DNA of 64,000 bases from Telluribacter humicola (lineage in GTDB: Bacteria; Bacteroidota; Bacteroidia; Cytophagales; Spirosomataceae): assembly GCF_017355935.1 (NCBI RefSeq), contig NZ_JAFIQT010000001.1, positions 1,054,001 through 1,118,000 on the forward strand, in the 5' to 3' direction. The notes beneath the pieces were generated by a model. The model did not search any database and had not been told where the DNA came from. It saw only the letters and a list, made by a program, of their open reading frames with translations. Below are positions 26,321-35,274 of the stretch, piece by piece (within the stretch, counting starts at the first letter, position 1; the number at the start of each line of letters is the position of its first letter). The position numbers were made by a program, and so were the translations under genes.

Positions 26321-28036
26321 ATGAATGCAAACCCTGTTCTGGATCAACAACCCGAAGTTTCTATTGTAACTCCCAAACTAAATTATTCTAAGTGGGAGCT
26401 TTTAGTACCTCTATTAGTGGTTACTTCTTTACTGATCTCATGTATTATTTTGTCACCGAAAAAGTACTACTGGAACGATGAGTTTTACAGTTATCTTTTT
26501 CTCGCTGACAAGTCGTTCATGCATATGTGGGGCTCATTCCACGATAAGATTAATAACACACCACCTTTGTATTTCTTTCTGGGATGGCTATGGGATAAAA
26601 CCTTTGGTTCATCAGAATTATCCCTGCGTTTATTCTCCTCCGTTGGGTTTGGTGTAGCCTGTTTTATTATATGGATTATTTTACGCCGAAACTATTCATT
26701 CATCGGAGCTACTGCCGGAGTTTTGATACCATTTTGTGGGTCTACGTTAGTCTTATACCAAAACTCTGAGGCCAGGATGTATGGCTTGTATATAGCTATC
26801 AGTTCATTAGCCGTGTTAGTATATGACCGTATTAGCAGAGACGAAAGGCCAGGATATAAGCTGTTAGCTATCAATGCTATAGTTCATGCTGCTTTCATTC
26901 AGACCCATCTGCATAGTTTGTTCTTCAGTGGTGCAACTATGGCGTCATTGATCGTTAGTGACTGGTACTTTGGCAGGTATAGACCTAAGGTTTATTTGTC
27001 CTTTGTTGCAGGGTGGCTAACGTTTCTGCTCTATTTGCCTTCTTTCCTTATTCAGGCTGATGCGGGAAATCCGAGAAGCTACCTATTTATACCTAATATT
27101 AAAGACCTGTTAGATGCGCTTAATTTAGGAGAAACTGAGTCAGGATTATTACCAGGTAATGTGGTAGTAGTTTTGAAGTCATTAGTTTTAATTGCCTTGA
27201 TATTTATATCTGCTAAATCTTTTTTTGAGCGAATTAATAGATATAAAGTACGGTTAATTCCCGGGCGATCGGAAAGAAAAAAGGTTGCCTCTCTTCTCAT
27301 TATATCCTACGCTTACCTGGTTGCAACCGTAGCTATCTGGTTAATTTCTCTGTGGATTAAACCTATTTTTATGGATAGGTATTTAATGCCAATTGTATGT
27401 AGCTGGTCTATCCTTTTAGCTCATTTCGTTTCTTATTTTATTCAAAATATTACAAGAGTAAAGTCTGCCGGTAAATTAAATAGGGGCTACTCCTACGGTA
27501 CGGTTATTCTTACTATCTCTATAACACTATTGGTCGCTTACCTGCTAGCAAAGCCAATCCGTTATGCCATAGCAGTACAGCCTGAGAGAGCACCAGGTAT
27601 AGAGGATAGTAAATTTGGATATAGCGACTTGCCGGTTGTAGTTAATGTATACAGCGGTTATTTTCTTCAGCGGTTACAGTATTCTGCGCAGCGGTCGCGT
27701 TACCGCTTCGTTCTGGACTGGCCAAGTGCCGTAGATAGCTCCAGCGGCTTGTTTTCTCCTCAGGAGTATAAGCATTTGGAAGCACTAAGCCGACGGTACC
27801 CTGATTTCTTCAAAAACCAGGTGGTTCAAAGTAAAGAGTTCCTGCCTACTGCCAAGCGCTTTCTGGTATTAACCTATCCGGATTACGATAGAGAATGTAC
27901 TACAGAACCCATCTATGAGAACTTCCAGTGTCCCCGCTGGTTCTCCATGGTCATCCTGTCTAATCCTGACTATAAGGTAACTACGCTTGGGGAGACTGAA
28001 TCTCATTGGAAGATGCACTTAGTAGAAGCCCGGTGA
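26321..28036 (+). CDS. GT39-like membrane glycosyltransferase
   Basis: The 571-aa protein has about ten predicted membrane helices and the ArnT/PMT-like first loop YYWNDEFYSYLF (acidic pair near residue 50) and NTPPLYFFLGWLWDKTFG, followed by SELSLRLFSSVGFG. Such enzymes use a polyprenyl-phosphate sugar to glycosylate lipid, protein or glycan on the outer face of the inner membrane. The sequence is AT-richer than its surroundings. It overlaps or abuts the methyltransferase-GT2 gene, whose GT2 domain could make the lipid-linked donor. Acceptor unknown. Confidence 0.82.
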   Translation: MNANPVLDQQPEVSIVTPKLNYSKWELLVPLLVVTSLLISCIILSPKKYYWNDEFYSYLFLADKSFMHMWGSFHDKINNTPPLYFFLGWLWDKTFGSSELSLRLFSSVGFGVACFIIWIILRRNYSFIGATAGVLIPFCGSTLVLYQNSEARMYGLYIAISSLAVLVYDRISRDERPGYKLLAINAIVHAAFIQTHLHSLFFSGATMASLIVSDWYFGRYRPKVYLSFVAGWLTFLLYLPSFLIQADAGNPRSYLFIPNIKDLLDALNLGETESGLLPGNVVVVLKSLVLIALIFISAKSFFERINRYKVRLIPGRSERKKVASLLIISYAYLVATVAIWLISLWIKPIFMDRYLMPIVCSWSILLAHFVSYFIQNITRVKSAGKLNRGYSYGTVILTISITLLVAYLLAKPIRYAIAVQPERAPGIEDSKFGYSDLPVVVNVYSGYFLQRLQYSAQRSRYRFVLDWPSAVDSSSGLFSPQEYKHLEALSRRYPDFFKNQVVQSKEFLPTAKRFLVLTYPDYDRECTTEPIYENFQCPRWFSMVILSNPDYKVTTLGETESHWKMHLVEAR

Positions 28037-28071
28037 ATCTATTTGAAAAAGCCTACTTATTAAACGACAAT

Positions 28072-29625
28072 ATGGAAACAGTTCTATTTCAAATTGACAC
28101 CGATGAGAATAAAGCCTTAGCTAAGGTGCTGGGACTCCGGGAAGAGTTTCGTGACAACTACTGGAAACATAAGGACCCCATACTGTGGCACCGGCTTCAA
28201 TGGCGGGCTCAGACATTCCGGCACATGGTGCACCTGCTTCCTGGCCAGACTATCCTGGAATTAGGATGTGGTGAAGGCCTGTTTACCCAGCATTTGTATG
28301 AAGTATCGAGAGGAGAAAACCCCATCACCGCAGTATCGTTTACTGATCAGGAGCGACCGGATGACCTACCTGATGATGTAGAGTTTATCAATGGTAGCTC
28401 ATTGCTTGGATATTTGCGTGGACAGCAGTTTGACTATATCGTTTCAATGGATCTGCTGGATCAGCGAAACTGTGCCTGGCTACTACGGAATATGTATGAT
28501 TATTTGCTCAAGCCGGGCGGGCAGGTGCTTTTCTTCGAAAGTAATCCGTGGAATGTTGTGCTTCAGATGCGGCGATTAATGAAAGAGGCGCTGCGTTATA
28601 AGGACCCCCGTAAACTCCTGAACCGGTCGGAGCTATATGAGCTGATATCTGAGATAGGTTTCATCAGGGTATTTGCCGTATGTAACGATTTTGTTTATGC
28701 TCCTTTTAGCCGCAGAATGATCTGGCTGCTGAGGAATCTTTCGATACTGCTGGAGAATATGCCTGTGATCAAAACTTTGGCTGGCTCTATCCTGATTCAT
28801 GCTCAAAAGCCTCCGAAGCCCATAGAGTTGCCTCTGGCCTCCTTGTGTGAGCATGAGTCTCTGCGTAGTGCTGTGTCCGTCGTAATTCCCTGTCATAATG
28901 AAGAGATGAACGTTGAGCCCTTAGTAAGACGACTCAAAGGGCTATATAATGACTATATACATGAAATAATACTGGTGGATGATAATAGCCGGGATCTTAC
29001 CGCAACAGTTATACAGAGGCTGGCGAATGAGGACCCAAGAATAAAGCCGGTAATCCGGAAACCACCTAATGGGGTGGGGCGAGCTATTACAGATGGGTTC
29101 AAGGCAGCGACGGGGCAGTATATTCTGTCCATGGATTGCGACTTTCAGCATCTGTTACCCGAAATCCGTGATATGTTTGATGTAGCCGCCGAAGGACACG
29201 ATGTGATTATAGGTAGCCGTTTCTCACGTCACAGTGTCTTGTTGAACTATCCTTTTCAGAAAATCCTGGCTAACCGTGGTTTTCATTTATTAGCGAACAT
29301 CCTGTTGCGCCGCCGCTTTCGGGATGTAACTAATAATCTAAAACTAATCAGGCGCGAAGTAGTCGAAAAGATGGAGCTTACGCAACCTGGGTTTTCGATC
29401 AATGCTGAAACAGGGCTACAACCTTATCTGATGGGGTATTCTATAATAGAGGTTCCTATTTCGTGGATTAATCGTACGCCTGATATGGGAGTTTCTTCCT
29501 TCAAATTAGTCAAAGTAGGCGGTGGGTACTGGCAGGTGCTGTGGAAAATGTGGAAGAAAAAGGGAGCCTATCGGAAAAGAAAGGAGTCTGGTTCAACTAG
29601 AGCAGTAGACACCGGTTCTAACTGA
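28072..29625 (+). CDS. Class I methyltransferase fused to GT2 (polyprenyl-phosphate sugar synthase-like)
   Basis: I prefer the ATG at 28072; a TTG at 28006 would overlap the previous gene by 31 bases. The N-terminal half (about residues 30-235) is an SAM-dependent methyltransferase with motif I TILELGCGEGLFTQ and YLLKPGGQVLFFES. The C-terminal half (about 265-490) is a GT2 domain like dolichyl-phosphate-mannose synthase: VSVVIPCHNEEMNVEPLV, EIILVDDNSRDLT, YILSMDCDFQHLLPEI and VIIGSRF, with no C-terminal membrane segment. A single polypeptide could thus both modify and transfer a sugar. It pairs with the GT39-like gene upstream. Confidence 0.88.
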   Translation: METVLFQIDTDENKALAKVLGLREEFRDNYWKHKDPILWHRLQWRAQTFRHMVHLLPGQTILELGCGEGLFTQHLYEVSRGENPITAVSFTDQERPDDLPDDVEFINGSSLLGYLRGQQFDYIVSMDLLDQRNCAWLLRNMYDYLLKPGGQVLFFESNPWNVVLQMRRLMKEALRYKDPRKLLNRSELYELISEIGFIRVFAVCNDFVYAPFSRRMIWLLRNLSILLENMPVIKTLAGSILIHAQKPPKPIELPLASLCEHESLRSAVSVVIPCHNEEMNVEPLVRRLKGLYNDYIHEIILVDDNSRDLTATVIQRLANEDPRIKPVIRKPPNGVGRAITDGFKAATGQYILSMDCDFQHLLPEIRDMFDVAAEGHDVIIGSRFSRHSVLLNYPFQKILANRGFHLLANILLRRRFRDVTNNLKLIRREVVEKMELTQPGFSINAETGLQPYLMGYSIIEVPISWINRTPDMGVSSFKLVKVGGGYWQVLWKMWKKKGAYRKRKESGSTRAVDTGSN

Positions 29626-29626
29626 T

Positions 29627-29680
29627 TGGGTGCTGAGCAGGGGCCTGATTTTCAATGCCGCCGTTCAGTTCTTTAATTGA
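29627..29680 (+). pseudogene. Remnant of the 3' end of the small membrane protein gene
   Basis: The frame ending at the TGA 29678-29680 reads GLIFNAAVQFFN, against GLIFYAAIQFFN at the end of the gene at 25558-25776. Upstream of about 29639 similarity stops. It is a tail left on the right side of the sugar-transfer module and overlaps the 3' end of the intact hydrolase. Confidence 0.8.
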
Positions 29681-29888
29681 TTTGTGGAAGACTTGCGGTG
29701 GCTCAGGAACCAGTCGTACAATGCCTTGTTCTTGTACTGATCCAGAATAAAATGATCCGCCTCGGATAGTACGGTGTAGTGTACGTTTCCACCCATAGCT
29801 TTCAGCCGGTTGACCAGTACCTCTGTGTTGCTGATCGGAGCAGCCTCGTCTTTGGCGCCATGTACGGCCCAGACCGGCGTACGTGCGA
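29642..29888. repeat. Diverged direct repeat, right copy, flanking the sugar-transfer module
   Basis: This is the partner of 25738-25983. Here the hydrolase is intact and the membrane protein is reduced to its tail, the reverse of the left copy. The pair brackets about 3.7 kb containing the two sugar-transfer genes. Confidence 0.85.
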
Positions 29889-30453
29889 GGCTGTCGGCCC
29901 AGCTCTCAATAGTAGACAGCGCACTCATAGGAGCAATAGCCGCAAAGCGGGTGGGGTAGCGGTAGGCCAAGTACCAGGTACCTCGGCCGCCCATGGAGTG
30001 GCCGGTCAGGTAGATCCGGCTGGGATCGATGCGGTAGGTAGCTACTATATTATCCAGCAGACTGATCAGGCCTTCGGCATCCGTCCAGATTTCGCCATTG
30101 GGGCACTGCGGGGCCAGTACTACAAACGGGAAATGCTTATCGTCCACCAGTAGCGCCGGAAGACCTGTTCGTTTTACTTTATTTAAGTCATTGCCCCGGG
30201 CGCTTCCCCCGTGCAGGTACATGATCAGGGGAAGGGGTTGAGCAGACTTCTTGTACTCCTCCGGCAGGTACAGCAGGTAAGGCAGCTCTGCCTTATGCTT
30301 TACCACTGCCTGGTGAGTACCTTCCTGAAGCCCGACAGGATGCTGCTTAGAGACAGATTTCTTAGCCTGTGTCTGTCCAAAGCCTGGGGAGTAACTACCG
30401 CCCCATGCCAGGAGCAGACCGAGCAGGCGTAGGTATTGAGGTAAAGTGAGCAT
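29665..30453 (-). CDS. Secreted alpha/beta-hydrolase (esterase)
   Basis: The 262-aa protein has a signal peptide (LLGLLLAWGGSYSPGFGQ) and an esterase fold. Visible are the oxyanion segment LPLIMYLHGGSARGNDL, nucleophile elbow GHSMGGRGTWYLA, the acid in VHGAKDEAAP and the histidine in EADHFI. It resembles the phospholipase/carboxylesterase and PHB-depolymerase-like secreted esterases of Bacteroidota. The substrate is not clear. A truncated relative lies at 25773-26025, showing that this locus was duplicated around the sugar-transfer module. Confidence 0.87.
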   Translation of the reverse strand: MLTLPQYLRLLGLLLAWGGSYSPGFGQTQAKKSVSKQHPVGLQEGTHQAVVKHKAELPYLLYLPEEYKKSAQPLPLIMYLHGGSARGNDLNKVKRTGLPALLVDDKHFPFVVLAPQCPNGEIWTDAEGLISLLDNIVATYRIDPSRIYLTGHSMGGRGTWYLAYRYPTRFAAIAPMSALSTIESWADSLARTPVWAVHGAKDEAAPISNTEVLVNRLKAMGGNVHYTVLSEADHFILDQYKNKALYDWFLSHRKSSTNQLKN

Positions 30454-30564
30454 TAGTATGGCAGGGCTGAATAAAGTAATACTACTAGCCGCTAAGCTAC
30501 ATCAGTTTTAAGCCAAAGTCCAGGAAGTACCCTTTCATCCTTCTGTTTTAGCCCAGTCTGCTAA

Positions 30565-31374
30565 CTATACCTGACCAATAAGTAAAGGATTCTTGGTGTA
30601 CTGCGTGGGTACTGAGACGATAGGCTCTTCCAGTTGAATACCTTCCCGTCGGCGCCCCACACAACGTACATACCCCAGATAACGCCCCTGATCCGCTTCC
30701 AGCGCCTGAATCTCCGGCTGGTTGTCAGGAGCAATAGCCAGGTGCCAGTCCCGCCACAAACGCCAGCCTTCGGGTAGGGTATCAGCCAGTTCGATTTCAA
30801 GAATACCCGTGCGTTCCCAGTGATGCCGCCACCAGGCGGTCGAGTGCAGGCACCAGAGTTCGGGTGTCCACCACGCCTGCAGATGCTCCGGTACTACTCC
30901 CTCCAGCCCCCGCGTCAGGCCGGCCCCGGCTATCCCTATAAGTCCGCCGGGTTTAACAAAGCGAGCCAGGTAGTTGAGGTACAGATCGTCCGTGCCGTAG
31001 TACACAAAAGAATCAATGCTCACAATGGCATCGAAGAATTCCGCCGCGAAGGGCAGGGCGCGCGCATCGGCATGAATAGGGAAAACGCTGTCCTCAACCC
31101 CGGCATCCCGGATACGCCGGAGATTTTCGCTGGCGCTGAACCACAGGTCGGTGGCCCAGACCTGCACCCCAAACTCGCGGTGCAGAAAGACTGACGACAG
31201 GGCCAGTCCGCAGCCCAGGTCTAGTACCCGCATGCCAGGCTTTAAGCCCATGTCCCGGGTCAGCCATTCGGTCAGCCACAGCGGATTGGCTCCCCCACTC
31301 ACACCCGCCCTGATCCAGTCAGGATGATAGGCCGACGAGCGGGGGAATCTATTCGAAGCAAAAGGGTTATCCAT
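30565..31374 (-). CDS. Class I SAM-dependent methyltransferase
   Basis: The 269-aa protein has motif I MRVLDLGCGLALSSVFL near residue 47, VWATDLWFSA (motif II acidic residue), and FDAIVSIDSFVYYG plus FVKPGGLIGIAG (motifs for strand 4 and the loop after). The N-terminal part WIRAGVSGGANPLWLTEWL resembles cyclopropane/sarcosine-type methyltransferases. Cytoplasmic, substrate unknown. It starts three bases after the end of the oxidoreductase gene, so the two minus-strand genes are probably co-transcribed. Confidence 0.85.
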   Translation of the reverse strand: MDNPFASNRFPRSSAYHPDWIRAGVSGGANPLWLTEWLTRDMGLKPGMRVLDLGCGLALSSVFLHREFGVQVWATDLWFSASENLRRIRDAGVEDSVFPIHADARALPFAAEFFDAIVSIDSFVYYGTDDLYLNYLARFVKPGGLIGIAGAGLTRGLEGVVPEHLQAWWTPELWCLHSTAWWRHHWERTGILEIELADTLPEGWRLWRDWHLAIAPDNQPEIQALEADQGRYLGYVRCVGRRREGIQLEEPIVSVPTQYTKNPLLIGQV

Positions 31375-31377
31375 TTT

Positions 31378-32751
31378 TTAGACTGCTTTGACCTCCCAGC
31401 CCTTGCGATAGGTACGGCGCAGGTACTTATCTGCCTCCGGATTGTTCGTGAATTTCATTTTAGCGGAATCCCATTTCAGTAATTTACCCGGTACCCTGAT
31501 CGCCACCGTACCCAGCAGTACCGCCTCAGTCATAGGGCCGGACTGTGCAAAATGTGATTCGGTTTTTTCACCACCCAGACAGGCATCTACGAAGTGGTGG
31601 TAGTGATTGCGCTCAGTCAGGGTAGGTGTGGTATATTCCTTCACCTTGCCGTTAGGGATGACAACCGGCGTTCCACCGTGGGGAATCAGCAGGGCACCTT
31701 CGGTACCAATCAGCATAGCCGACTCGGCCGGGTACTCGCCCCCTTTGTATAAATCCCGTATTTCCTGCGGAGGGTAGAATTCGCCATCAAACCATTCCAG
31801 GGTGAGAGTGTCCGATGCAGTAAGGGCATTGCCCGGAAACTGCCAGGTGATATGATTGCCCTGGGGCCAGGTGTCGGCGCGCCGCTCTAGCGACTCCTCC
31901 CATGATTTCTGGACCTCGGCCTGTACCGATAGCGGGGCCTTCATGCCCAACCCTTTCCAGACCGCGTCAAAAATATGACAACCTATGTCACCGGACCAGC
32001 CCGTACCGAAATCCTGCCAGGTGCGCCAGATGCGCGGGTGGTAAATATCCGGAGCATAGGGGCGTACGGGTGCTGTTCCCAGCCACAGGTCCCAGTTTAC
32101 GTGGGCCGGTACCTCCTGTCCCTGGGCCGGGCGCGGCCCTACCAGCCGATACTTTTCAACAGCACCGGGACGATTAGAGCACAGGTACGCATGGGTTATT
32201 TTTCCCACTACTCCCTGCCTGATCCACTGCACCGCCGTCCGGTCACCAACGGAGGAGGCCACCTGAGTACCTAGCTGGGTGGTTACGCCCGCTTTGATGG
32301 CGGCCCGGGTCAGATCACGCACCTCAGCCACGTCATGGCACATGGGTTTCTGGCAGTATACATGTTTTTTGTTGCGAATAGCCTGTAGAGCAATCGGAAA
32401 ATGGTTATGATCAGGTACACTTACGTTTACCGAATCAATGTTTCCTGCTTCGGCTTTCAGTAGTTCCCGCCAGTCGGTGTAGGTCCGGGCGCCGGGTATA
32501 AGCTCTGCGGCCCGTTTCAGATGGTTCTCATCAATATCGCATAGCGCCACTATTTCGACGTTAGCGTGCTTCTTGAATTGCTGTAGATCTCCCCAGCCCA
32601 TATTTCCTACGCCAATACAGGCGTGCCGGAGTTTGGATGAAGGGCCAGAGGCATGGGCGTTAGAACTGAACAGCATAGGGGTAGCCATCGCCGCGGTGGC
32701 CGCCTTGACCAGAAAATCACGGCGTGAATCCTGAGTAGTACTTTTCTTCAT
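31378..32751 (-). CDS. Gfo/Idh/MocA-family oxidoreductase with Tat signal
   Basis: The start at 32751 (MKKSTTQDSRRDFLVKAA) gives a twin-arginine signal SRRDFLV; the frame extends 31 codons upstream without sense as a signal. The mature protein has the Rossmann-type ACIGVGNMGWGDLQQF, VEIVALCDIDENHL, and the catalytic-like HVYCQKPMCHDVAEV (EKP replaced by QKP). Members exported by Tat act on sugars or glycans using tightly bound NAD. At 457 aa it is typical of the long secreted subgroup. The EKP-to-QKP change is common in this subgroup to my knowledge. Confidence 0.87.
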   Translation of the reverse strand: MKKSTTQDSRRDFLVKAATAAMATPMLFSSNAHASGPSSKLRHACIGVGNMGWGDLQQFKKHANVEIVALCDIDENHLKRAAELIPGARTYTDWRELLKAEAGNIDSVNVSVPDHNHFPIALQAIRNKKHVYCQKPMCHDVAEVRDLTRAAIKAGVTTQLGTQVASSVGDRTAVQWIRQGVVGKITHAYLCSNRPGAVEKYRLVGPRPAQGQEVPAHVNWDLWLGTAPVRPYAPDIYHPRIWRTWQDFGTGWSGDIGCHIFDAVWKGLGMKAPLSVQAEVQKSWEESLERRADTWPQGNHITWQFPGNALTASDTLTLEWFDGEFYPPQEIRDLYKGGEYPAESAMLIGTEGALLIPHGGTPVVIPNGKVKEYTTPTLTERNHYHHFVDACLGGEKTESHFAQSGPMTEAVLLGTVAIRVPGKLLKWDSAKMKFTNNPEADKYLRRTYRKGWEVKAV

Positions 32752-32887
32752 TTGGTATAGGGATTTAGGTGATTTCTCGGCCAGGAAAGCTCTATAGCAG
32801 GAAGAACCGGTACAACTCCGTAGGGCTGTACGCCAGAGATTCAATACAGACCAGCTATATCAAATAAAAGTACCTGATAGTCAGTCT

Positions 32888-34450
32888 CTACTTCACTTTC
32901 TTCGCATTCAACTCATAGAACCAGAAGTCATCGTTGGGTACTTCAAACTCTATACCCGTTACCTTCTGATTGTTATCGGTGGTGAACTTCACAGTTGCGA
33001 ATGTAAACCAGGGATGCTCCTTCTTCCAGTGCATCTGGAAGGTATCGTAGTGCCAGTGCGACAGCGTGGAGTTCAGGTTGGGCGTATGCTCAAAACTTAT
33101 TTCCAGCGCCCCGTTTGCTTCCCGTACCGTGATGTCGCCGTACACGTCGGTGTGGTAGGTACCGGCGTAGGCGCTCAGCGGCTGGGTAGGCTTGGTGTTC
33201 AGGATGCGTTTGGCTTTGAGATCAGCGACGCGGGTGTCATTGGCGTAGCTCTGGTTGGTGCGGTCAAGATCTTTTTTGGACCAATCTGTTTCGGGACGAC
33301 CCAGGAAAGCATCAAAGGTATAGTGGGCCAGGGCGTTGATAGGAGCCTTCAGACCGTTGGTCAGTATTACCACGCCCAGGTTCTGGTCGGGTAGCAGGTT
33401 TACCGAAGTAATCATGCCGTCGTAGCCACCCGTATGCGATACGCGAAGGTGACCCTGGTAGTCGCGCAGCCCCCAACCCAGACCATAGCCGGCAAACAGG
33501 GTTCCGAAATCATTAGGCTTGGTGAGGTCAATCGGGAAGCTGTTGTGGACCGCCCAAACCATGTTGCGGGTGCGGGGCGTCAGTAGAGTATCTTTGCCGA
33601 GGATGCCATTATTGAGGTTGAAGATCATCCATTTATTCAAATCCTCTACGCTCGAGATCAGTCCACCCGTAGCGGCTATCTCCTCCCAACTGGTGTACGG
33701 GATGGGCTTGTGCGTAGTGTTGTTGATCAGGGCGTGGGGCGAAGCGGCATTCCCCAGTTTGGCTACCTGATCTACATTTACGATCGTACGGGTCATGCTC
33801 AGCGGGTCGAGGATGCGTTCCTTCACATTCTCGTACCACGTTTTACCCGTAACTTTTCTGATGATCTCGCCTGCCGTAATGAACATCACATTGGAGTAGC
33901 CGTAGCCCGCCCGGAACGGGTAGGCCATAGGGAGGTACTGAGCCCGGCGGATGATCTGCTCGGACGTAAAATCAGAATTGTACCACACGATATCACCACT
34001 GAACGTACCCAGGCCGACACGGTGGCTCAGGATATCGCGGATGGTGGCGTTTTCACCGGCGTAGCGGTCAGACAAGGTAAAGTACGGCAGGTGGTCCTTG
34101 ACCTTATCGTCCCAGTTGAGCTTGCCCTCCTGTACCAGCATCCCCATCAGGGCTGAGGTAAAAGCCTTGGAGTTGGAAGCAATGGCGTACAGCGTTTTTT
34201 CATTGACGGGAGTAGTGGTACCTTGGGTAGCTACACCGTACCCTTTTGCGAATACTACTTTACCATCCTTCACGATACCAATAGACATGCCGGGTACGCC
34301 CCAGGCTTTCTGGGCATTGGCAAAGTAGGCATCCAGTTTCTTGAAATCTACCTTCACCGGGGCCTGCGCCAGAGCAGAGGAGGAGGCGACGGTATTGAGG
34401 ATGAGTACTAAGAGGAGAAGGGGCTGGAACGGTCGAAAAAATAGGGACAT
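32888..34450 (-). CDS. Serine beta-lactamase-like hydrolase with C-terminal DUF3471-like domain
   Basis: The start at 34450 (MSLFFRPFQPLLLLVLIL) gives a signal peptide ending ALAQ; the open frame runs further upstream to 34591. The 520-aa protein has a class C beta-lactamase/PBP-like domain with the SxxK motif ASNSKAFTS (near residue 95) and YxN in GYGYSNVMF, plus a late HTGGYDG as the KTG-like triad. After about residue 400 a small beta-rich domain follows (YAGTYHTDVYGDITVRE) of DUF3471 type. Probably a periplasmic esterase or peptidase. Confidence 0.88.
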   Translation of the reverse strand: MSLFFRPFQPLLLLVLILNTVASSSALAQAPVKVDFKKLDAYFANAQKAWGVPGMSIGIVKDGKVVFAKGYGVATQGTTTPVNEKTLYAIASNSKAFTSALMGMLVQEGKLNWDDKVKDHLPYFTLSDRYAGENATIRDILSHRVGLGTFSGDIVWYNSDFTSEQIIRRAQYLPMAYPFRAGYGYSNVMFITAGEIIRKVTGKTWYENVKERILDPLSMTRTIVNVDQVAKLGNAASPHALINNTTHKPIPYTSWEEIAATGGLISSVEDLNKWMIFNLNNGILGKDTLLTPRTRNMVWAVHNSFPIDLTKPNDFGTLFAGYGLGWGLRDYQGHLRVSHTGGYDGMITSVNLLPDQNLGVVILTNGLKAPINALAHYTFDAFLGRPETDWSKKDLDRTNQSYANDTRVADLKAKRILNTKPTQPLSAYAGTYHTDVYGDITVREANGALEISFEHTPNLNSTLSHWHYDTFQMHWKKEHPWFTFATVKFTTDNNQKVTGIEFEVPNDDFWFYELNAKKVK

Positions 34451-34612
34451 GGCTGTTGTATAAAAAGCTTGATGAAGTAATGTAAATAGAGGCCTAAGAG
34501 CTGAGCCAAAGGTTAAATATAAAAGAAAAATCTTTGGTGAGTGACTGCATCCGCATTTACCAGCTATTCTAGTATTTTTAGACCCATACACTCATACCGG
34601 GTTCTAACAGGC

Positions 34613-35206
34613 ATGGATCACTACGACGCTTTACTGGATCACATCCAGCAGGTAGTCTCCCTCTCCGAGGAGAGTAAGGGCTACGTGCGGGAGGAATTTA
34701 AGGTGAAAGAACTCCGGAAGAAGGAGATACTCATACATCAGGGGGATGTTTCGCAGCATATGCGCTTCATCACGAAGGGGTGCTTCAAGTGCTCAAATAT
34801 AGACGAAAAGGGGAAGGAGCATATTATGTTGTTTGGCATTGAAGGCTGGTGGATCAATGACCTGTACAGCTACTTGACCCAGTTGCCCGCCCGGATTAGC
34901 ATACAGGCGCTGGAGCCCAGTGTGATCCTGCAGATTCACCGCGATTCGATGGAAGAGCTGCTGCGGAAGGCTCCGGTGATGGAGCGGTTTTTCCGGATCA
35001 AGACCCAGAATGCCTACGTGGCCCTGCAGGAACGGACCATGTACAGCATGAGCCAATCGGCCGAGCAACGCTATCTGGACTTCCGCAAAAAGTACCACGA
35101 TATAGAGCAGCGCGTGCCGCAGTACCTGATTGCAGCGTACCTGGGCATTACGCCCGAGTTCCTGAGTAACATTCGAAAGAAAGGGGTGGAAGGCGCTGTT
35201 TCTTAA
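34613..35206 (+). CDS. Crp/Fnr-family transcription regulator
   Basis: The start at 34613 (MDHYDALLDHIQQ) is preferred over the upstream open frame from 34541. The 197-aa protein has a cyclic-nucleotide-binding-like fold (LIHQGDVSQHMRFITKGCFKC, EHIMLFGIEGWWINDL) and a C-terminal helix-turn-helix (RVPQYLIAAYLGITPEFLSNIRKK). It lacks iron-sulfur cysteines and the canonical cAMP phosphate-binding RS pair, as usual in this Bacteroidota subgroup. It is clearly paralogous to the regulator at 36904. The adjacent FMN-reductase gene is a likely target. Confidence 0.88.
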   Translation: MDHYDALLDHIQQVVSLSEESKGYVREEFKVKELRKKEILIHQGDVSQHMRFITKGCFKCSNIDEKGKEHIMLFGIEGWWINDLYSYLTQLPARISIQALEPSVILQIHRDSMEELLRKAPVMERFFRIKTQNAYVALQERTMYSMSQSAEQRYLDFRKKYHDIEQRVPQYLIAAYLGITPEFLSNIRKKGVEGAVS

Positions 35207-35274
35207 GGTACATTAATTTTTTTCAGGGAAGACCTCATGACCTTTGTACTATACAAACAAACAAGGTTAGCCCT

